Positions 7,806 to 15,922 of a stretch of 64,000 bases of DNA are shown piece after piece (within the stretch, counting starts at the first letter, position 1; the number at the start of each line of letters is the position of its first letter). Origin of the DNA: Clostridia bacterium (GTDB taxonomy: Bacteria > Bacillota > Clostridia > Oscillospirales > Acutalibacteraceae); assembly GCA_017399065.1 (NCBI GenBank), contig JAFQEL010000008.1:1-64000 (forward strand), in the 5' to 3' direction. The notes under the pieces are model-generated. The model saw nothing but the letters and a program-made list of their open reading frames with translations, did no database searches and had not been told where the DNA came from. The position numbers were made by a program, and so were the translations under genes.

Positions 7806-9261
7806 CAATAAAAAAGGAACAGACGAACATAATAGATTTAATCCTTTTGAACCTTCATTAGAGAGTGAATCATATAAGTGCGGAAGATATGGTTTTGGTG
7901 ATGTTGTAGAACTATCATATTTGCATACAACAAACTTCTCTAATCACTTTCATGAGATGGGTCATTATGCGCTTGCAAAAAGTACTTTATGGGGAATTAC
8001 AATTAAATATTTAACTTCTTTTGCGAAATATGATGAACGAATTAAATCTTTAGTAGAAGTTATGAAAGATGCTTGTGAGGAAGTTTTTGAAAGTTATTCA
8101 ATTTCTTTGCAGTATTTGTTTGCTGTCAAGTCTCAAGAAAAAAGCGAAATTCAAAGATTAAAAAACAGTTTGTATTACCAAATCTACAATAAAGATTATT
8201 TTAATATTGTAGAAAGCTTTCCAGTTGAACAAATAGTATCGGTTTCTTTTCATGCTCGATTGGCAAGACTTGCTCTTGGTGTTAAATTAGATGATATATA
8301 TAATTCACAAGAGTTAAAGCACACTTTAATAGAAAATCCACAAATGTATCCAGATAAGAGATTTAGAGAATTAGTTTTGTCGTTGAAAGAATTGTTATGT
8401 CGAAAGGAATACACTGAAATTACCGATGAAGAAATCCTATTAAATTGCAATCTTACATCATATGAGCAAAAAACATCTGAACTTTATGATTACTGTATTT
8501 TTCTGAAAAACAAGTTGTTAAATTCTCGCGAAGACAATCAAAACTTAATCCAAAAAATTTCCGAATGTGAAATGGTTATTGTGTCAACTCCTTTAGAGAA
8601 ACATTTTGAAGATATATATAACGATATAGCAATACCTGTAGCTGGTGGGGAACATTATAAAACTGAATATTTAGAGAGTATTCCAAGTTCATTGTGTTTT
8701 TTTAATGTTATGATGTTTTTGTTTGATAATACAAATAAAGACTTACATATTTGCATTGTTTACAACACCTATTATCATGTTCGCTATTGGTTCTTTTTTC
8801 AGGAAAAAGATTTTTATAGGATTGTTGATTCTTTTGAAGGTGAATTGATAATTCAGTACTCTGATTTAGAAAAATATCAATCAATCAACAAACAAAGAAA
8901 TCGTCGAGTTTTTTGTTTGTTTCCAATCAGATACTCGGACTTCAAAAAATGCCTAGAACAATATGCCGAATTTAAGAAAAGTGCATATATACATAGATTG
9001 CACCCATCTATTTCAGCCATATTTGTTAAAGGTAAGAATAATTTTATTTTGTTTTCACCACAATTTTTCTTTATGGAACCTGAAATAAGAAATGACATAA
9101 AAAATGGTTACTATAATTTTATTGATTGTGAGTTATTTCAAACAGATGGTATATTTTATTGCTCAAAATCTGATGGCGAAAAATATGATAGTGTATTAAA
9201 AGCGATTTTTATGGCTTACCATATAGGATATCGAGTACCAAGGAAATTTTTAAAAATATGA
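7789..9261 (+). CDS. Predicted zinc metallopeptidase-like protein (HExxH), paralogue 1
   Basis: 490 residues from ATG 7789 (497 from the in-frame ATG at 7768, which lacks a ribosome site). The motif HEMGH lies at about residues 55-59, and a conserved EEVFES segment about 40 residues later could give the glutamate ligand of a gluzincin. The rest, with many aromatic residues (YHVRYWFFFQEKDFY), has no recognised domain. It overlaps the end of the membrane-protein gene by 17 bases. The next gene encodes a full-length paralogue sharing HExxH, ExxFES, PDKRFRELVL-type and C-terminal segments. It has no signal peptide, so it probably acts in the cytoplasm. The substrate is unknown and proteolysis is inferred only from the motif. 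Confidence 0.62.
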   Translation: MTPKVDNKKGTDEHNRFNPFEPSLESESYKCGRYGFGDVVELSYLHTTNFSNHFHEMGHYALAKSTLWGITIKYLTSFAKYDERIKSLVEVMKDACEEVFESYSISLQYLFAVKSQEKSEIQRLKNSLYYQIYNKDYFNIVESFPVEQIVSVSFHARLARLALGVKLDDIYNSQELKHTLIENPQMYPDKRFRELVLSLKELLCRKEYTEITDEEILLNCNLTSYEQKTSELYDYCIFLKNKLLNSREDNQNLIQKISECEMVIVSTPLEKHFEDIYNDIAIPVAGGEHYKTEYLESIPSSLCFFNVMMFLFDNTNKDLHICIVYNTYYHVRYWFFFQEKDFYRIVDSFEGELIIQYSDLEKYQSINKQRNRRVFCLFPIRYSDFKKCLEQYAEFKKSAYIHRLHPSISAIFVKGKNNFILFSPQFFFMEPEIRNDIKNGYYNFIDCELFQTDGIFYCSKSDGEKYDSVLKAIFMAYHIGYRVPRKFLKI

Positions 9262-9274
9262 GGGAAAAACACAA

Positions 9275-10663
9275 ATGAAATCAAATGCAAATTATCGAGG
9301 TGGAGATGAATTTCATGTGCCATTGGGGAAGCAAATAACCGATTCAATTAGGTTGCACGAATTATCTCATGAACTTCTTGCAAAAACCACTCGTTGGGGG
9401 ATAATAATTTTTTTGCAGACTCAGCTAAGAAGAGCAGACAGAATGTATAGTAGGTTGCATTATCATTTTTCTATTGGTGACATCTTAGTGCAAGCGGCAG
9501 AAACAACATTTGAAAGTATGGCAATATTAAATCAAATACTTGATTTTGCGCGATTAAAAGATTATGAATCAATAAATGAGATAATGAATAGCTTGTGTTA
9601 TGATGTATATGCATTTGATTATATAGATTTATACCAAAATGCATCAATTATCCACCCTGATATAGCTAACCTGTGTAGAGATATTCCACGTTTAGCATTG
9701 TCTGTTGACCCTTTTACAATACCGCATGAAAAATGGAATACACCAGAGTCTTTGGCTGATGCTATAATGGATAATCCTAAATTATATCATCCGGATACAA
9801 GATTTAAAATTTTAAATGAAACGCTAAACAGACTCTTAAAGATAGATATACCAACTCAAATTACAGAAGACCGGCTTATAGATGAAAGTGGTTTGGTTAT
9901 AAAAAAATATGAGGAAAAAACAAAATTCGAATTATGGGATAATTTAAAGAATGTTATGACTTCCTTATTTCCCAATGACGATTGTGTTTCTGAAGCACTA
10001 ATTTATATAGAAAATTCATTCGTGATAGGAGATGTGCAAATAATAATTGACCAAGCTAATTCTTTGGATATTCCTACTCCATCTGCTGATATTGAAACTA
10101 TTTATCTAAAATCAAGCGAGCCGTGGTTACATAATTGTGATGCTCTTATTGTACTGCCTTATCATGAACTAATAATATTAGAATATCATATTATATCAGA
10201 AAAAAAGCGATATATTACTGCTTGTCATTGGCAAATGCTAAAAGACATTGTTGAGTTGTTTAATGGAGTTATCATATTGCACGAAGAAGATATAGATTAT
10301 ATATATGAAAAAGTTCCTGAATTGCAAGAAATTAATCTTTTTTTCTATTTTGAAGGAATATATCAGTCCTTTAAGGATTGTTTAAAAGCAAGAAAAATTT
10401 ATAAACCGTCGGCTTGTTTGTTATCGATAGATGAATACACATACGCTTTATTTGTAAAGTTAGCTGATAATACAATGATTTTTACTGTTCAAAATCAAAA
10501 CGGTACCCAACTAATATTGTCAGATATTCAATCAGGTTTTTATGATTATGTAAATGATTTAAATGAACTCAACAGTTGTATCTTTAATAATAAGCAATGT
10601 GAAGATGCAGTAAAATCCATTTTAAACATATCTGATATTTATGGTCAGCGTTTAATTATTTGA
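9275..10663 (+). CDS. Predicted zinc metallopeptidase-like protein (HExxH), paralogue 2
   Basis: 462 residues with HELSH at residues 28-32 and AAETTFES at 75-81, matching the HExxH and ExxFES of the preceding gene. Further shared blocks are AKTTRWGI versus AKSTLWGI, RLALSV versus RLALGV, HPDTRFKIL versus YPDKRFREL, and the C-terminal FVKLADNTMIF region. Overall identity is low, so the pair is an old duplication kept as two genes, possibly forming a heteromer. A GAGGG site precedes the ATG by 9 bases and the gene follows its paralogue by 13 bases. The last ~150 residues have no recognisable domain. It has no signal peptide or membrane segment. Confidence 0.62.
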   Translation: MKSNANYRGGDEFHVPLGKQITDSIRLHELSHELLAKTTRWGIIIFLQTQLRRADRMYSRLHYHFSIGDILVQAAETTFESMAILNQILDFARLKDYESINEIMNSLCYDVYAFDYIDLYQNASIIHPDIANLCRDIPRLALSVDPFTIPHEKWNTPESLADAIMDNPKLYHPDTRFKILNETLNRLLKIDIPTQITEDRLIDESGLVIKKYEEKTKFELWDNLKNVMTSLFPNDDCVSEALIYIENSFVIGDVQIIIDQANSLDIPTPSADIETIYLKSSEPWLHNCDALIVLPYHELIILEYHIISEKKRYITACHWQMLKDIVELFNGVIILHEEDIDYIYEKVPELQEINLFFYFEGIYQSFKDCLKARKIYKPSACLLSIDEYTYALFVKLADNTMIFTVQNQNGTQLILSDIQSGFYDYVNDLNELNSCIFNNKQCEDAVKSILNISDIYGQRLII

Positions 10664-10812
10664 TTTAAATATAATAACCGAGCATTAGTAAAAAACTAAG
10701 AAAACTTTTTTGTTTTTTGAATGTTGGAAGAGAGAAAGAAGAGTTTATCGTTATGTCATTATTCTTTGAATAAAAAATAGAGACAAAGATAATATTAGTT
10801 TTAACACAAGTA

Positions 10813-10861
10813 AACAGCATTTTGTAATCCGGTAAACCCTTTTACAAAATGCTGTTTTTTC
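10813..10861 (+). terminator. Intrinsic terminator of the cyclase-like/HExxH operon
   Basis: A perfect 15-bp stem AACAGCATTTTGTAA / TTACAAAATGCTGTT with a 14-base loop is followed by TTTTCTT. It lies about 150 bases after the stop of the last operon gene and closes the transcription unit. Confidence 0.88.
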
Positions 10862-10891
10862 TTATTGTCAATACGGATAAGTAATAGAAAT

Positions 10892-10937
10892 AAGAAATCC
10901 GAACGCTTCACCTATAAGATGAGGGTTCGGATTTCTT
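10892..10937 (-). terminator. Probable terminator of tRNA-Pro
   Basis: On the minus strand AAGAAATCCGAAC and GTTCGGATTTCTT form a 13-bp stem with a 20-base loop, five bases after the tRNA CCA end, followed by a T-rich ATTTCTATT. The loop is large for a terminator, but the position fits. Confidence 0.65.
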
Positions 10938-10942
10938 TCATG

Positions 10943-11018
10943 TGGTCGGAGTGAAGGGACTCGAACCCCCGACATCCTGGTCCCAAACCAGGCGCGCTAC
11001 CAACTGCGCTACACCCCG
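10943..11018 (-). tRNA. tRNA-Pro (anticodon TGG), CCA encoded
   Basis: 76 bases on the minus strand with acceptor arms CGGGGTG / CACTCCG, a D arm with GTAGCGCAGTTGGTAGCGC, anticodon stem CCTGG / CCAGG around loop TTTGGGA, a T loop GGTTCGAGTCC and an encoded CCA. TGG in the loop reads proline codons. The AT-rich accessory region lies on its 3' side, the usual arrangement for elements that integrate at tRNA 3' ends. Confidence 0.95.
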
Positions 11019-11058
11019 AAATTATATTTAGTTGTTTTTTTGAAAGCGATATTTATGC

Positions 11059-11198
11059 GGCGCGCTACCAACTATCGGTCAGAAATATTGTCGCCTCGCT
11101 CGCTTGGAGCGCATCGCGATGCTCTGTATTTCTTCCTGCTCAAGCCTTGCCTTTGTCCGCCACAGGCGGCGGCAAGCCGTGAGCCACTACACCCCGAA
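11059..11198. repeat. Partial tRNA-Pro 5'-half copy interrupted by a GC-rich structured insert
   Basis: Bases 11059-11073 repeat 10991-11005 of the tRNA exactly (GGCGCGCTACCAACT) and 11187-11198 repeat 11009-11020 (CTACACCCCGAA). The three bases between these blocks in the tRNA are replaced by about 113 bases of GC-rich sequence. That insert has a 7-bp AGAAATA/TATTTCT inverted repeat around a GCATCGCGATGC palindrome, and a second hairpin with CTTGCC/GGCAAG and CCGCC/GGCGG arms. It cannot fold as a working tRNA. It looks like a duplicated tRNA fragment hit by a small mobile repeat. Confidence 0.65.
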
Positions 11199-11240
11199 TT
11201 TTAGTTAATAAGTAATAGTGAATAGTGAAGAAGTGAACGA

Positions 11241-11272
11241 AAAATGCGATTGTGATTTCACAACCGCATTTT
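11241..11272. terminator. Bidirectional terminator-like hairpin
   Basis: AAAATGCG-A-TTGTG and CACAA-C-CGCATTTT form a 13-bp stem with one internal mismatch and a 4-base loop; T-rich sequence follows on both strands. No gene ends directly beside it, so what it serves is unclear. Confidence 0.55.
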
Positions 11273-11404
11273 ATTATATTAAATTAAACTTGTTATGTCA
11301 AGGTGTTTATTATCGGCTTTTGCAAAATATAAAAGTTAAACATACTGATTCTATTCGGAATTGTTAATTATGATTTTGAATTAAGCTTTTCGAATCTGTG
11401 CACA

Positions 11405-11433
11405 TTGAAATGTATTTTGATTTATGGTATTAT
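11405..11433 (+). promoter_or_regulatory. Promoter of the SAM methyltransferase gene
   Basis: TTGAAA (11405-11410) and TATTAT (11428-11433) with a 17-base spacer, about 25 bases before the gene's start codon. Confidence 0.7.
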
Positions 11434-11458
11434 CAAATTAAAAAATGGAGGCGAAAAA

Positions 11459-12181
11459 ATGCCTGATTCAATAGAAGATTACAGAAACTTAATCGAACAG
11501 CCTTGGGGCAAGATGTTTTATGATATGATATTCCGTCAGTTGGATTTATCAAAGGATAAAAAGTTGAAAATCTTAGATTACGGTGCAGGTTTTTGTGTTA
11601 CGGCGAGATATTATGCTGAAAGTCATAATGTGACCGCATACGAGCCAAATCCAGAAATGTTTGAAAAAAGAGTTGAAGGCGATTATAAACTTATTACAAC
11701 TCAAAACGATTTTAAAATACTTGAAGAGCATAGTTTCGACGTAGTTATTTGTCACAATGTTTTGGAGTATGTTTCAAGTCCGACAGAAATATTAAATGAG
11801 TTAATAAAGTATCTTAAACCGAATGGCATTCTGTCTATAGTTAAACATAATCTCAAAGGAAGAATACTTGCACAAGCTATATATAGCGATGATCCTGCAG
11901 GTGCATTGAGCTTGTTAAAAAGTCAATCTGATAACGGAAATAACCTTTTCGGTAAAAGGGGAACATACGACAATGAGATGCTTCTGAGGTTTGCTGAAAG
12001 CAACGGTCTTGTCTGCAAGGATATATTCGGAATAAGAACGTTCTTTGCTGTGTCAGCTAATTTTGAAATAAAATATACCGAAGAATGGTATAAGGGTATG
12101 CTTGAACTTGAAATGCAGACTTGTGATATTGATGAGTATAAAAACGTTTCATTTTTTCATCATTTAATTTTCAAGAAATGA
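11459..12181 (+). CDS. Class I SAM-dependent methyltransferase
   Basis: 240 residues. Motif I, LKILDYGAGFCVTARYYAE (about residues 36-54), is the glycine-rich SAM-binding loop. AYEPNPEM follows as motif II and HSFDVVICHNVLEYV as the post-II strand, the order found in the UbiE/type 11-25 methyltransferase groups. The ATG is set by GGAGG 7 bases upstream; an in-frame upstream ATG lies inside the promoter. It is a lone plus-strand gene with its own promoter at the edge of the accessory region, converging with the flavoprotein gene. The methyl acceptor is unknown. Confidence 0.85.
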   Translation: MPDSIEDYRNLIEQPWGKMFYDMIFRQLDLSKDKKLKILDYGAGFCVTARYYAESHNVTAYEPNPEMFEKRVEGDYKLITTQNDFKILEEHSFDVVICHNVLEYVSSPTEILNELIKYLKPNGILSIVKHNLKGRILAQAIYSDDPAGALSLLKSQSDNGNNLFGKRGTYDNEMLLRFAESNGLVCKDIFGIRTFFAVSANFEIKYTEEWYKGMLELEMQTCDIDEYKNVSFFHHLIFKK

Positions 12182-12219
12182 ATTTGTCCATATAAATCAA
12201 GAAAAGAGATTGATTTGTA

Positions 12220-13416
12220 TTACCTTTTTACAGCGTTTTCTCCTGCAAGTCTGCCGGAGGCGAATGCCCATGCGAGGTTGAAGCCGCCGCACGCACCGTC
12301 TACATCGAGCACTTCACCGCAGGCAAACAGACCGCTGTGCTTTTTTGACATCATAGTTTGGCTGTCGAATTCGCTCACATCTGCGCCGCCCTTGGTAACC
12401 TGCGCATCGTTAAAGCTTTTGGTACCTGTTAATTTAAGGCGGAAATCTTTAAGCTCTGCGGCGATGATTGCCGCCTGCTTGTGTCTGATTTCACCTGCTG
12501 TTTTAGGCAGAAATCCGAGTGCGGATTTGATAGCTGCAGTGCCGATTGCCTTGTGCACTATACCACCGAGCATCTGTTCTGCAGGAATTGTCGGGCTATG
12601 TTTTGCAACCTGAATTATTATTTCTTTTGCCTTACCCTGAGTGAATTCGGGGAGAAGGTCAATTGAGATTTCAGCCTTTGTATCGGGCTTAACAAAACGG
12701 CTCAGATCCATTGCCGCAATACCCGAAACGCCGTAATCGGTGAAGAGAATTTCGCCTTCACTCTTGCCGCCCGTAGAGAGCGTAAGGCTTGCTTTTGCAC
12801 GCACACCTTTGAGCGATTTTATTTTTGCCGTATCGGTTTTAATCTGTACAAGTGAGGGGGCAAGGGCTGTTATTTTGTGACCGAGTGATTTGAGCAGGGG
12901 ATAGCCGCTGCCGTCACTGCCCTGGGACGGTGCCGCCTTGCCGCCTGTGGCTACAATTACGCTTTTTGCTTTATAAGCACCGTTTACGGTAAAACCGTCG
13001 GTGCATTTTTTTATTTCGGTTGCCTTTTCTTCACAGCGGAAAACCACACCGAGATTCTCGCACTCAAAGCGCAGTGCATCAAGCACGCTTGCGGCAGAGT
13101 TGCTCATCGGATAGAGCCTGCCCTCACTGTCGGCACGGGTATACAGACCTGTTGACTCAAAAAACTCAACAAGCGAATTAGTGCCGTATTTTTCTATAGC
13201 GTAGGATGCAAAATGCATATTGGTGTATGCGTGCTGTGCGGCGTTAATGTTGCCGAGGTTGCAGCGTCCGTTGCCCGTGGCGAGTATTTTTTTGCCGACC
13301 TTGGGCAGATGCTCAAGCACTGTCACACTCTTATTACTGTCGGTGCGTTTTGCCTCAATTGCCGCGGCAAGTCCGCTTGCACCGCCGCCTATGATAAGTA
13401 TATCGGTGTTTTTCAT
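12220..13416 (-). CDS. BaiN/HI0933 family FAD-dependent oxidoreductase
   Basis: 398 residues, the standard length of the HI0933/BaiN family of NAD(P)/FAD-dependent flavoproteins. The FAD Rossmann loop IIGGGASGLAAAIEA is at residues 6-20, GNGRCNLGN lies near residue 48, and the C-terminal FAD segment GEVLDVDGACGGFNLAWAFASGRLAG is intact. Family members are linked to bile-acid side-chain reduction in Clostridium scindens and to unknown reductions elsewhere; that activity should not be assumed here. The ATG overlaps the stop of the upstream phosphatase-superfamily gene (TGATG), so the two are translationally coupled. Confidence 0.88.
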   Translation of the reverse strand: MKNTDILIIGGGASGLAAAIEAKRTDSNKSVTVLEHLPKVGKKILATGNGRCNLGNINAAQHAYTNMHFASYAIEKYGTNSLVEFFESTGLYTRADSEGRLYPMSNSAASVLDALRFECENLGVVFRCEEKATEIKKCTDGFTVNGAYKAKSVIVATGGKAAPSQGSDGSGYPLLKSLGHKITALAPSLVQIKTDTAKIKSLKGVRAKASLTLSTGGKSEGEILFTDYGVSGIAAMDLSRFVKPDTKAEISIDLLPEFTQGKAKEIIIQVAKHSPTIPAEQMLGGIVHKAIGTAAIKSALGFLPKTAGEIRHKQAAIIAAELKDFRLKLTGTKSFNDAQVTKGGADVSEFDSQTMMSKKHSGLFACGEVLDVDGACGGFNLAWAFASGRLAGENAVKR

Positions 13417-14216
13417 CAGATAACTCCGTAAAAATGGATTATATTCATATCTTCGGGCATCATCAGGCCGTGACTGCCCGATACGCCGTCAATTTCGTGA
13501 CAGCCGTGATCAGGTGCAAAACCGATAAGCGTTTTGCGGTGCGGCTGATATTCTTTTACCGCGTCGGCAAGCTTTGCAAAAGCGGACGTGTTATGTTTCA
13601 GTGCTTCGATTGCTGCTTTGCCTTCGGGACCGACTTTGTGCATCGTTCCGTCGTAGTTGCCGTTGTATACACAAATGAGGTCGTATTTATCTTCTTTGAT
13701 AAGCTCTATCGCTTTTTCATTCGCTTCATCGGGTGTGTCAACAATAAAGTAATCCATATCTCGTTCAAGAAAGATTTTGGACATACTGTCTTCACCTGTT
13801 GAAACTATGCAGGGCTTTTTACTGGCACGGATAAGTGCATCAAAAACACTGTCCGTTTTTACAACGGGCTTGCGGTAAGCCTTGATGCCGTGTATGTCGG
13901 GCTCAGCACCCGTGTACATTGTTGCAAAGCATACGGGAGTTACGCTGGGCATTACTGTCTGCAGAGGCAGTGTGAGCTGAGTGTTCAGCATAACGGGTGT
14001 GAAAATATCGGTGTATTTTTCAAAAAGCCACAGTGCAACCGCATCGGGGTTATACATCAGTACACGGTCGATTTTCTTGCCTTCTGTAAGCTTTGATATT
14101 ATATCGAGCGGAGCTTCAGCCTCGTGCGGAGAATCCACACCGAGTGCGTTTGTCAGCGATGAGGCAACGCCTTTTAAGCTTAAGGGGCAGTAGATTTCGT
14201 TCATCAGTTCTGCCAT
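13416..14216 (-). CDS. Alkaline-phosphatase-superfamily (type I phosphodiesterase-like) protein
   Basis: 266 residues. PSVTPVCFATMYTGAEPDIHGI (about residues 90-111) fits the nucleophile strand of nucleotide pyrophosphatases/phosphodiesterases of the alkaline phosphatase superfamily, where a Thr or Ser near the metal site forms the phospho-intermediate. IGFAPDHGCHEIDGVSGSHG near the end gives the DHG and SHG metal-ligand motifs. At 266 residues it is shorter than typical secreted enzymes and lacks a signal peptide, so it is probably cytosolic. GGAAGGA precedes the ATG. The substrate is unknown. Confidence 0.8.
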   Translation of the reverse strand: MAELMNEIYCPLSLKGVASSLTNALGVDSPHEAEAPLDIISKLTEGKKIDRVLMYNPDAVALWLFEKYTDIFTPVMLNTQLTLPLQTVMPSVTPVCFATMYTGAEPDIHGIKAYRKPVVKTDSVFDALIRASKKPCIVSTGEDSMSKIFLERDMDYFIVDTPDEANEKAIELIKEDKYDLICVYNGNYDGTMHKVGPEGKAAIEALKHNTSAFAKLADAVKEYQPHRKTLIGFAPDHGCHEIDGVSGSHGLMMPEDMNIIHFYGVI

Positions 14217-14241
14217 ATGAGTCAGTCCTTCCGTTTTGAGA

Positions 14242-14276
14242 AAAATCGGCGCAGCATAAAGCCTGACGCCGATTTT
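14242..14276 (-). terminator. Terminator of the GT8-VTT gene
   Basis: On the minus strand AAAATCGGCG / CGCCGATTTT form a 10-bp stem ending in TTTTTCTC, five bases after the stop at 14281. Confidence 0.8.
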
Positions 14277-14280
14277 ATGT

Positions 14281-15834
14281 TTATTTCTGCATTTTTTTGT
14301 CGGTGTATTTTTTGTAGATAAATCCGCCTATGAGTGCGAGCACAAGTGTTGCACCGAAAATAACCGCGGATATCAGATACTGTTTTTCTGCAAGTGTCGA
14401 ACCGCAGAGTGTTGACGAAAGCACCGAGGGAACTCGGGCAATAAACGTCAGCACAAGGAATGGCACGACCTTGACGTTCATCATACCGACAAGGTAGGTC
14501 AAGCCGTCCTTTGGTGAGCCGGGTATGAGGTAGAAGAAAAACAGAAGTGCGTAAATCTTTTTGGAATTCTGGAAAAGGGATATAAGCTGAAGATTGTTTG
14601 CAGGCAGGAAGCACTCTACAAAAGCTCTGCCGAAACGTCGCGTAAGTGCAAGGATAATAAGCGTGCCGATAAAGTTGCCGATAAGGCAGTAGAGCATACC
14701 GAGGCCTGCACCCCACGCATAGCCCGAGCCGATTTCAAGCGGCTCTGCAGGAATGATTTTAATAATCGTCTGCACGCTTCGTATAAGGATGAAAACAAGC
14801 TCGTCATACGGGCCGAAGCCGTTGAGCCATTCTCTGAATTTCTGCGGGTCAGAGATAACCTTTACAACTTCTCTGCCAAAGAAAATCCAGCACAATACGC
14901 AAAGTGCGATTACACCGAGTATGCCGAAAATCATTATTTTCTGTCGGTTGTTAGGTCTGACAATTCCGTGTATCGCTTTAAGTTGTGATTTCCACTTGCC
15001 TACAGGTGAGGGGCCTTTGTTTTTTACCTCGGGATAGAATCTGTCAAGCACACCCTTGTAGCCCTGTAACCACGGCTTGTGTCTGCCGTTGTAGTGAATG
15101 ATGGCCGTTTTGTTTTCTACGTTTTCAAGCGTGAAGCTTTTTTTACTGCGTTTAAAAACACGCTCGTCAAGGTTATAAATCCTGGCATCAATAAGCTTTG
15201 TTTTACCGCAGAAAAGGATGTTTATAAGGTCCTGATCGCCGAGCCAGAGCCGCTGAATGTTTTCTTCAAGCGATTTGAGAATTTTTTCGAGCGTAAAGTC
15301 GCGTCTTATGGCAACGAGATCCATAAGCAGTACACCTGAGTTGAAATACACCTTGTTAGCCTGAGTTCCGAGTCTTGCGTTATTGGCGGCGTTTATCGCT
15401 TTTGCCGTATGAGTTGCTGCAGCAATATAACAGCCCTCAAGGTCAGAATTATAAAGCTCGGTAAGTGACTGACGGATGATAGTATCAGGGTCTATGTAAA
15501 GGCAGCGGTCAAGCTCTGCAGGTAGGTAATGGAAAGCCATAAGGCGGTAGAAAGATTCCTCGGGCAAACGGTCGAGTACGGGTGTGTTTTCAAACCAATG
15601 CTCGGTTATCAATACACTTTCAACCGATATTGAATATCTGTCGGCACACTCTCTGATTATTGCAAGTGATTGCTCATCGAGCGATGAGTGTGCAATATAG
15701 AGACAGGTAGGTACACCCTTGTGCGTTTCACCGTATGAAGTAAGCATAACGCGCAAAGGCTCAATATACTTCTTATCAACCGTGACAAGAAGGTTAACTG
15801 TTCTGTTTTGCTGAACTGAGTTATTTATACCCAT
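14281..15834 (-). CDS. GT8 glycosyltransferase fused to a TVP38/VTT membrane domain
   Basis: 517 residues in two parts. Residues 1 to about 270 are a family 8 glycosyltransferase: NLLVTVDKKYIEPLRVML at the start, CLYIDPDTIIRQSL carrying the DxD metal site that binds the UDP-sugar, and IIHYNGRHKPW near its end. From about residue 300 the protein is a membrane domain of the TVP38/TMEM64 (VTT/DedA-like) type, with several hydrophobic helices and the FGPYDELVFI... / IPGSPKDGLTYLVGM signature. VTT proteins are linked to lipid handling or scrambling. Sugar transfer to a membrane lipid carrier would fit the fusion but is inference. A GTG one codon earlier is an alternative start. Confidence 0.85.
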   Translation of the reverse strand: MGINNSVQQNRTVNLLVTVDKKYIEPLRVMLTSYGETHKGVPTCLYIAHSSLDEQSLAIIRECADRYSISVESVLITEHWFENTPVLDRLPEESFYRLMAFHYLPAELDRCLYIDPDTIIRQSLTELYNSDLEGCYIAAATHTAKAINAANNARLGTQANKVYFNSGVLLMDLVAIRRDFTLEKILKSLEENIQRLWLGDQDLINILFCGKTKLIDARIYNLDERVFKRSKKSFTLENVENKTAIIHYNGRHKPWLQGYKGVLDRFYPEVKNKGPSPVGKWKSQLKAIHGIVRPNNRQKIMIFGILGVIALCVLCWIFFGREVVKVISDPQKFREWLNGFGPYDELVFILIRSVQTIIKIIPAEPLEIGSGYAWGAGLGMLYCLIGNFIGTLIILALTRRFGRAFVECFLPANNLQLISLFQNSKKIYALLFFFYLIPGSPKDGLTYLVGMMNVKVVPFLVLTFIARVPSVLSSTLCGSTLAEKQYLISAVIFGATLVLALIGGFIYKKYTDKKMQK

Positions 15835-15922
15835 CACTATTGCCTTTCGGAATGTAAAGTAGTTTATAAAGGATAATAGTACAAAATTATAAAATCAGTT
15901 TTAGCGGAAAATTAAGAATATA

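Noticed and set aside
11059-11198. A second tRNA gene next to tRNA-Pro
   Set aside because: Only two 5'-half blocks are present, split by 113 bases; there is no anticodon arm, T arm or 3' acceptor strand.
14222-14716. 164-codon open frame opposite in phase to the GT8-VTT gene
   Set aside because: It lies wholly within the well-supported VTT domain on the same strand, has no ribosome site, and its translation is Arg/Cys-rich without any motif.
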